DNA of 64,000 nucleotides from Pedobacter punctiformis (GTDB taxonomy: Bacteria > Bacteroidota > Bacteroidia > Sphingobacteriales > Sphingobacteriaceae). Each line of letters opens with the position of its first letter. Position 1 is the stretch's first letter. The position numbers were made by a program, and so were the translations under genes. Location: assembly GCF_027213715.1 (NCBI RefSeq), contig NZ_JAPWGM010000004.1, positions 62,001-126,000 on the forward strand, given 5' to 3'. Below are positions 62,922-64,000 of this stretch, one piece after another. The notes below the pieces were generated by a model. That model saw nothing but the letters and a program-made list of their open reading frames with translations, did not search any database and was not told the origin of the DNA.

Positions 62922-64000
62922 TCTATAGAACGTTTGTTGTAAATTAAATAGCCAATGTGCAATAATACACCATTTCTTTTAACTGCATCATTATATAAAT
63001 TATAACTTAAGCTTACAGGGCCTACTGGCGTGTGATAAACCAAGCCGGTGGTGCCTGCATAACGTATTTTACTAATTGCCTTTGCATAATCAACATCCTG
63101 AAAATTATTGAGTTCGAATTCTTTATGCGGCAGGAAAAGATATCCTTCCAACCTGAAATCCAGATTCTTTTTTAAGCTATAAATATTTTTCACACCCCCG
63201 GCAATATAGGTAGTTGCTCTAAATTTATCCAGAAATAATGAACGGCTGTCTTGAAGTGGATAAAATGCCGGAGACATGAGTAAGCTAGAGTAATAATTTT
63301 TAAACAATGGCTGATTGGAGATTACACCTTCAATTAAATAGCCAAATGTATAATTTTTAAGGTGCAGGAAATAATTTTCCTGAGTTAATTTGATGCTTCC
63401 CCAATGTCTGATCTGCTGTTCTGGTAAGCCTTTGATAAATCCCGGCGTATTTCTGAAAATATTACCGGGGTTATAATTTTCACGTCCGGTGGTGTAATTA
63501 AAACTCAAAGAGAAACTTTGACCTCTGGTTGCATATTGCTTTCTGTTGAGTGAGTTCTTCTCTAAATTTAAGGAACCTTTAAAGCCATTAAAAATCGTTT
63601 GGTCTAAAATATCACCCACTGCAAACGTATTATTCGGACTGTAACGGTCATTATTATTGATGAACGTAGAGTGTAATACAATTTTAGTGTTGTGGTTTAG
63701 CGGCATACCTATCATCAAATCAATTTTACGATCAGATTGTTCGATGTAAATAGGGCGGGGGTTTTCAATAAAAATTTGACTGGTGTTGTAAAAATTCCAG
63801 TGATTATAAGTTAATTCTGCTGCTAAAAAGAGGGGTAAACGGGTAGGGTAATCTACACGGCCATTAATTTGTACGGATTCATAAAAGCGGCCAGAATAAA
63901 AACTGGTACCGAAAGTATACGCCTTTCTGTTTAAATAGTTGTATTCGGCACCTAAAAAAACATTGCTGATTGGCCTGGTGGAGATATTCCCGCCTAAATC
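62918..64000 (-). CDS. outer-membrane beta-barrel protein, C-terminal part (patatin/D15-like)
   Basis: The frame is open to the window end, giving about 360 residues of the C terminus and continuing upstream. Beta strands alternate through the sequence. The upstream part reads DLGGNISTRPISNVFLGAEY and YSGRFYESVQINGRVDYP, and the end reads TPVGPVSLSYNLYN plus GYLIYNKRSIE. This resembles the barrel found at the C-terminal end of patatin-like phospholipases (PlpD/BamA-like) in Bacteroidota. The phospholipase domain itself would be outside the window, so that identity is an inference. Confidence 0.7.
   Translation of the reverse strand, partial: DLGGNISTRPISNVFLGAEYNYLNRKAYTFGTSFYSGRFYESVQINGRVDYPTRLPLFLAAELTYNHWNFYNTSQIFIENPRPIYIEQSDRKIDLMIGMPLNHNTKIVLHSTFINNNDRYSPNNTFAVGDILDQTIFNGFKGSLNLEKNSLNRKQYATRGQSFSLSFNYTTGRENYNPGNIFRNTPGFIKGLPEQQIRHWGSIKLTQENYFLHLKNYTFGYLIEGVISNQPLFKNYYSSLLMSPAFYPLQDSRSLFLDKFRATTYIAGGVKNIYSLKKNLDFRLEGYLFLPHKEFELNNFQDVDYAKAISKIRYAGTTGLVYHTPVGPVSLSYNLYNDAVKRNGVLLHIGYLIYNKRSIE

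Overview
The window looks like a chromosomal segment of a Bacteroidota species of the Sphingobacteriaceae, most like Pedobacter. This is inferred from AT-rich DNA with short spacers, TTTG-N19-TAnnTTTG type promoters, a type IX secretion plug-type protein, a TamL-type lipoprotein BamA homologue, exported Gfo/Idh/MocA and DUF1080 proteins, and a quinone-type PyrD. No rRNA, CRISPR array, phage or intact insertion sequence was seen.

Layout. 1-10673 is housekeeping and general metabolism: an RluA-type pseudouridine synthase end, aminotransferase, fmt, topoisomerase IB, a three-PAS histidine kinase, a NamZ-type muramidase, an ABC permease, truA and mazG. 10862-17082 is an accessory island. It holds seven small genes, all on the minus strand, separated by six co-oriented imperfect palindromes of about 130-138 bp. 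A half site closes its upstream end, next to a decayed tyrosine recombinase gene. 17097-24216 holds membrane proteins, an aldo/keto reductase, mnmD and an M13 peptidase. 24507-38481 carries a metal P-type ATPase, valS, exported sugar enzymes (Gfo/Idh, double DUF1080), holA, an antiporter and a thioesterase. 38624-51977 has a cytoplasmic alpha-amylase, an exported four-gene minus-strand cluster (FGE-like, Gfo/Idh, ApbE, TIM barrel), a T9SS plug-like protein, an ABC-F ATPase, nudK, an Rrf2 regulator with two matching operators, and pyrD. 52022-58086 is a looser stretch of small regulators and exported hypothetical proteins. 58178-64000 holds a conserved 56-aa protein, tRNA-Cys, a TrmH-type methylase, tamL, a 2'-5' RNA ligase-like protein and the end of an outer-membrane barrel.

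The most notable object is the island. Each palindrome has an outer arm (usually CCGCTAAC/GTTAGCGG) and an inner arm (GGGCTTTGCG/CGCAAAACCC), with three to four extra bases always on the same side. The two ends facing one gene match each other and vary from gene to gene, even where the two ends of one palindrome do not match. That is what insertion of circular cassettes at G^TT would produce, as in integrons, but the core differs from GTTRRRY. I interpret it as an integron-like cassette array whose recombinase has decayed locally.

Other points: two genes carry single-base frameshifts (48815-49247 and 52530-53227). Two promoter regions share 21-bp-spaced direct repeats resembling LytTR operators. 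A 17-bp perfect inverted repeat lies between the ABC permease gene and truA. Two intergenic palindromic repeats flank the 30402 gene.
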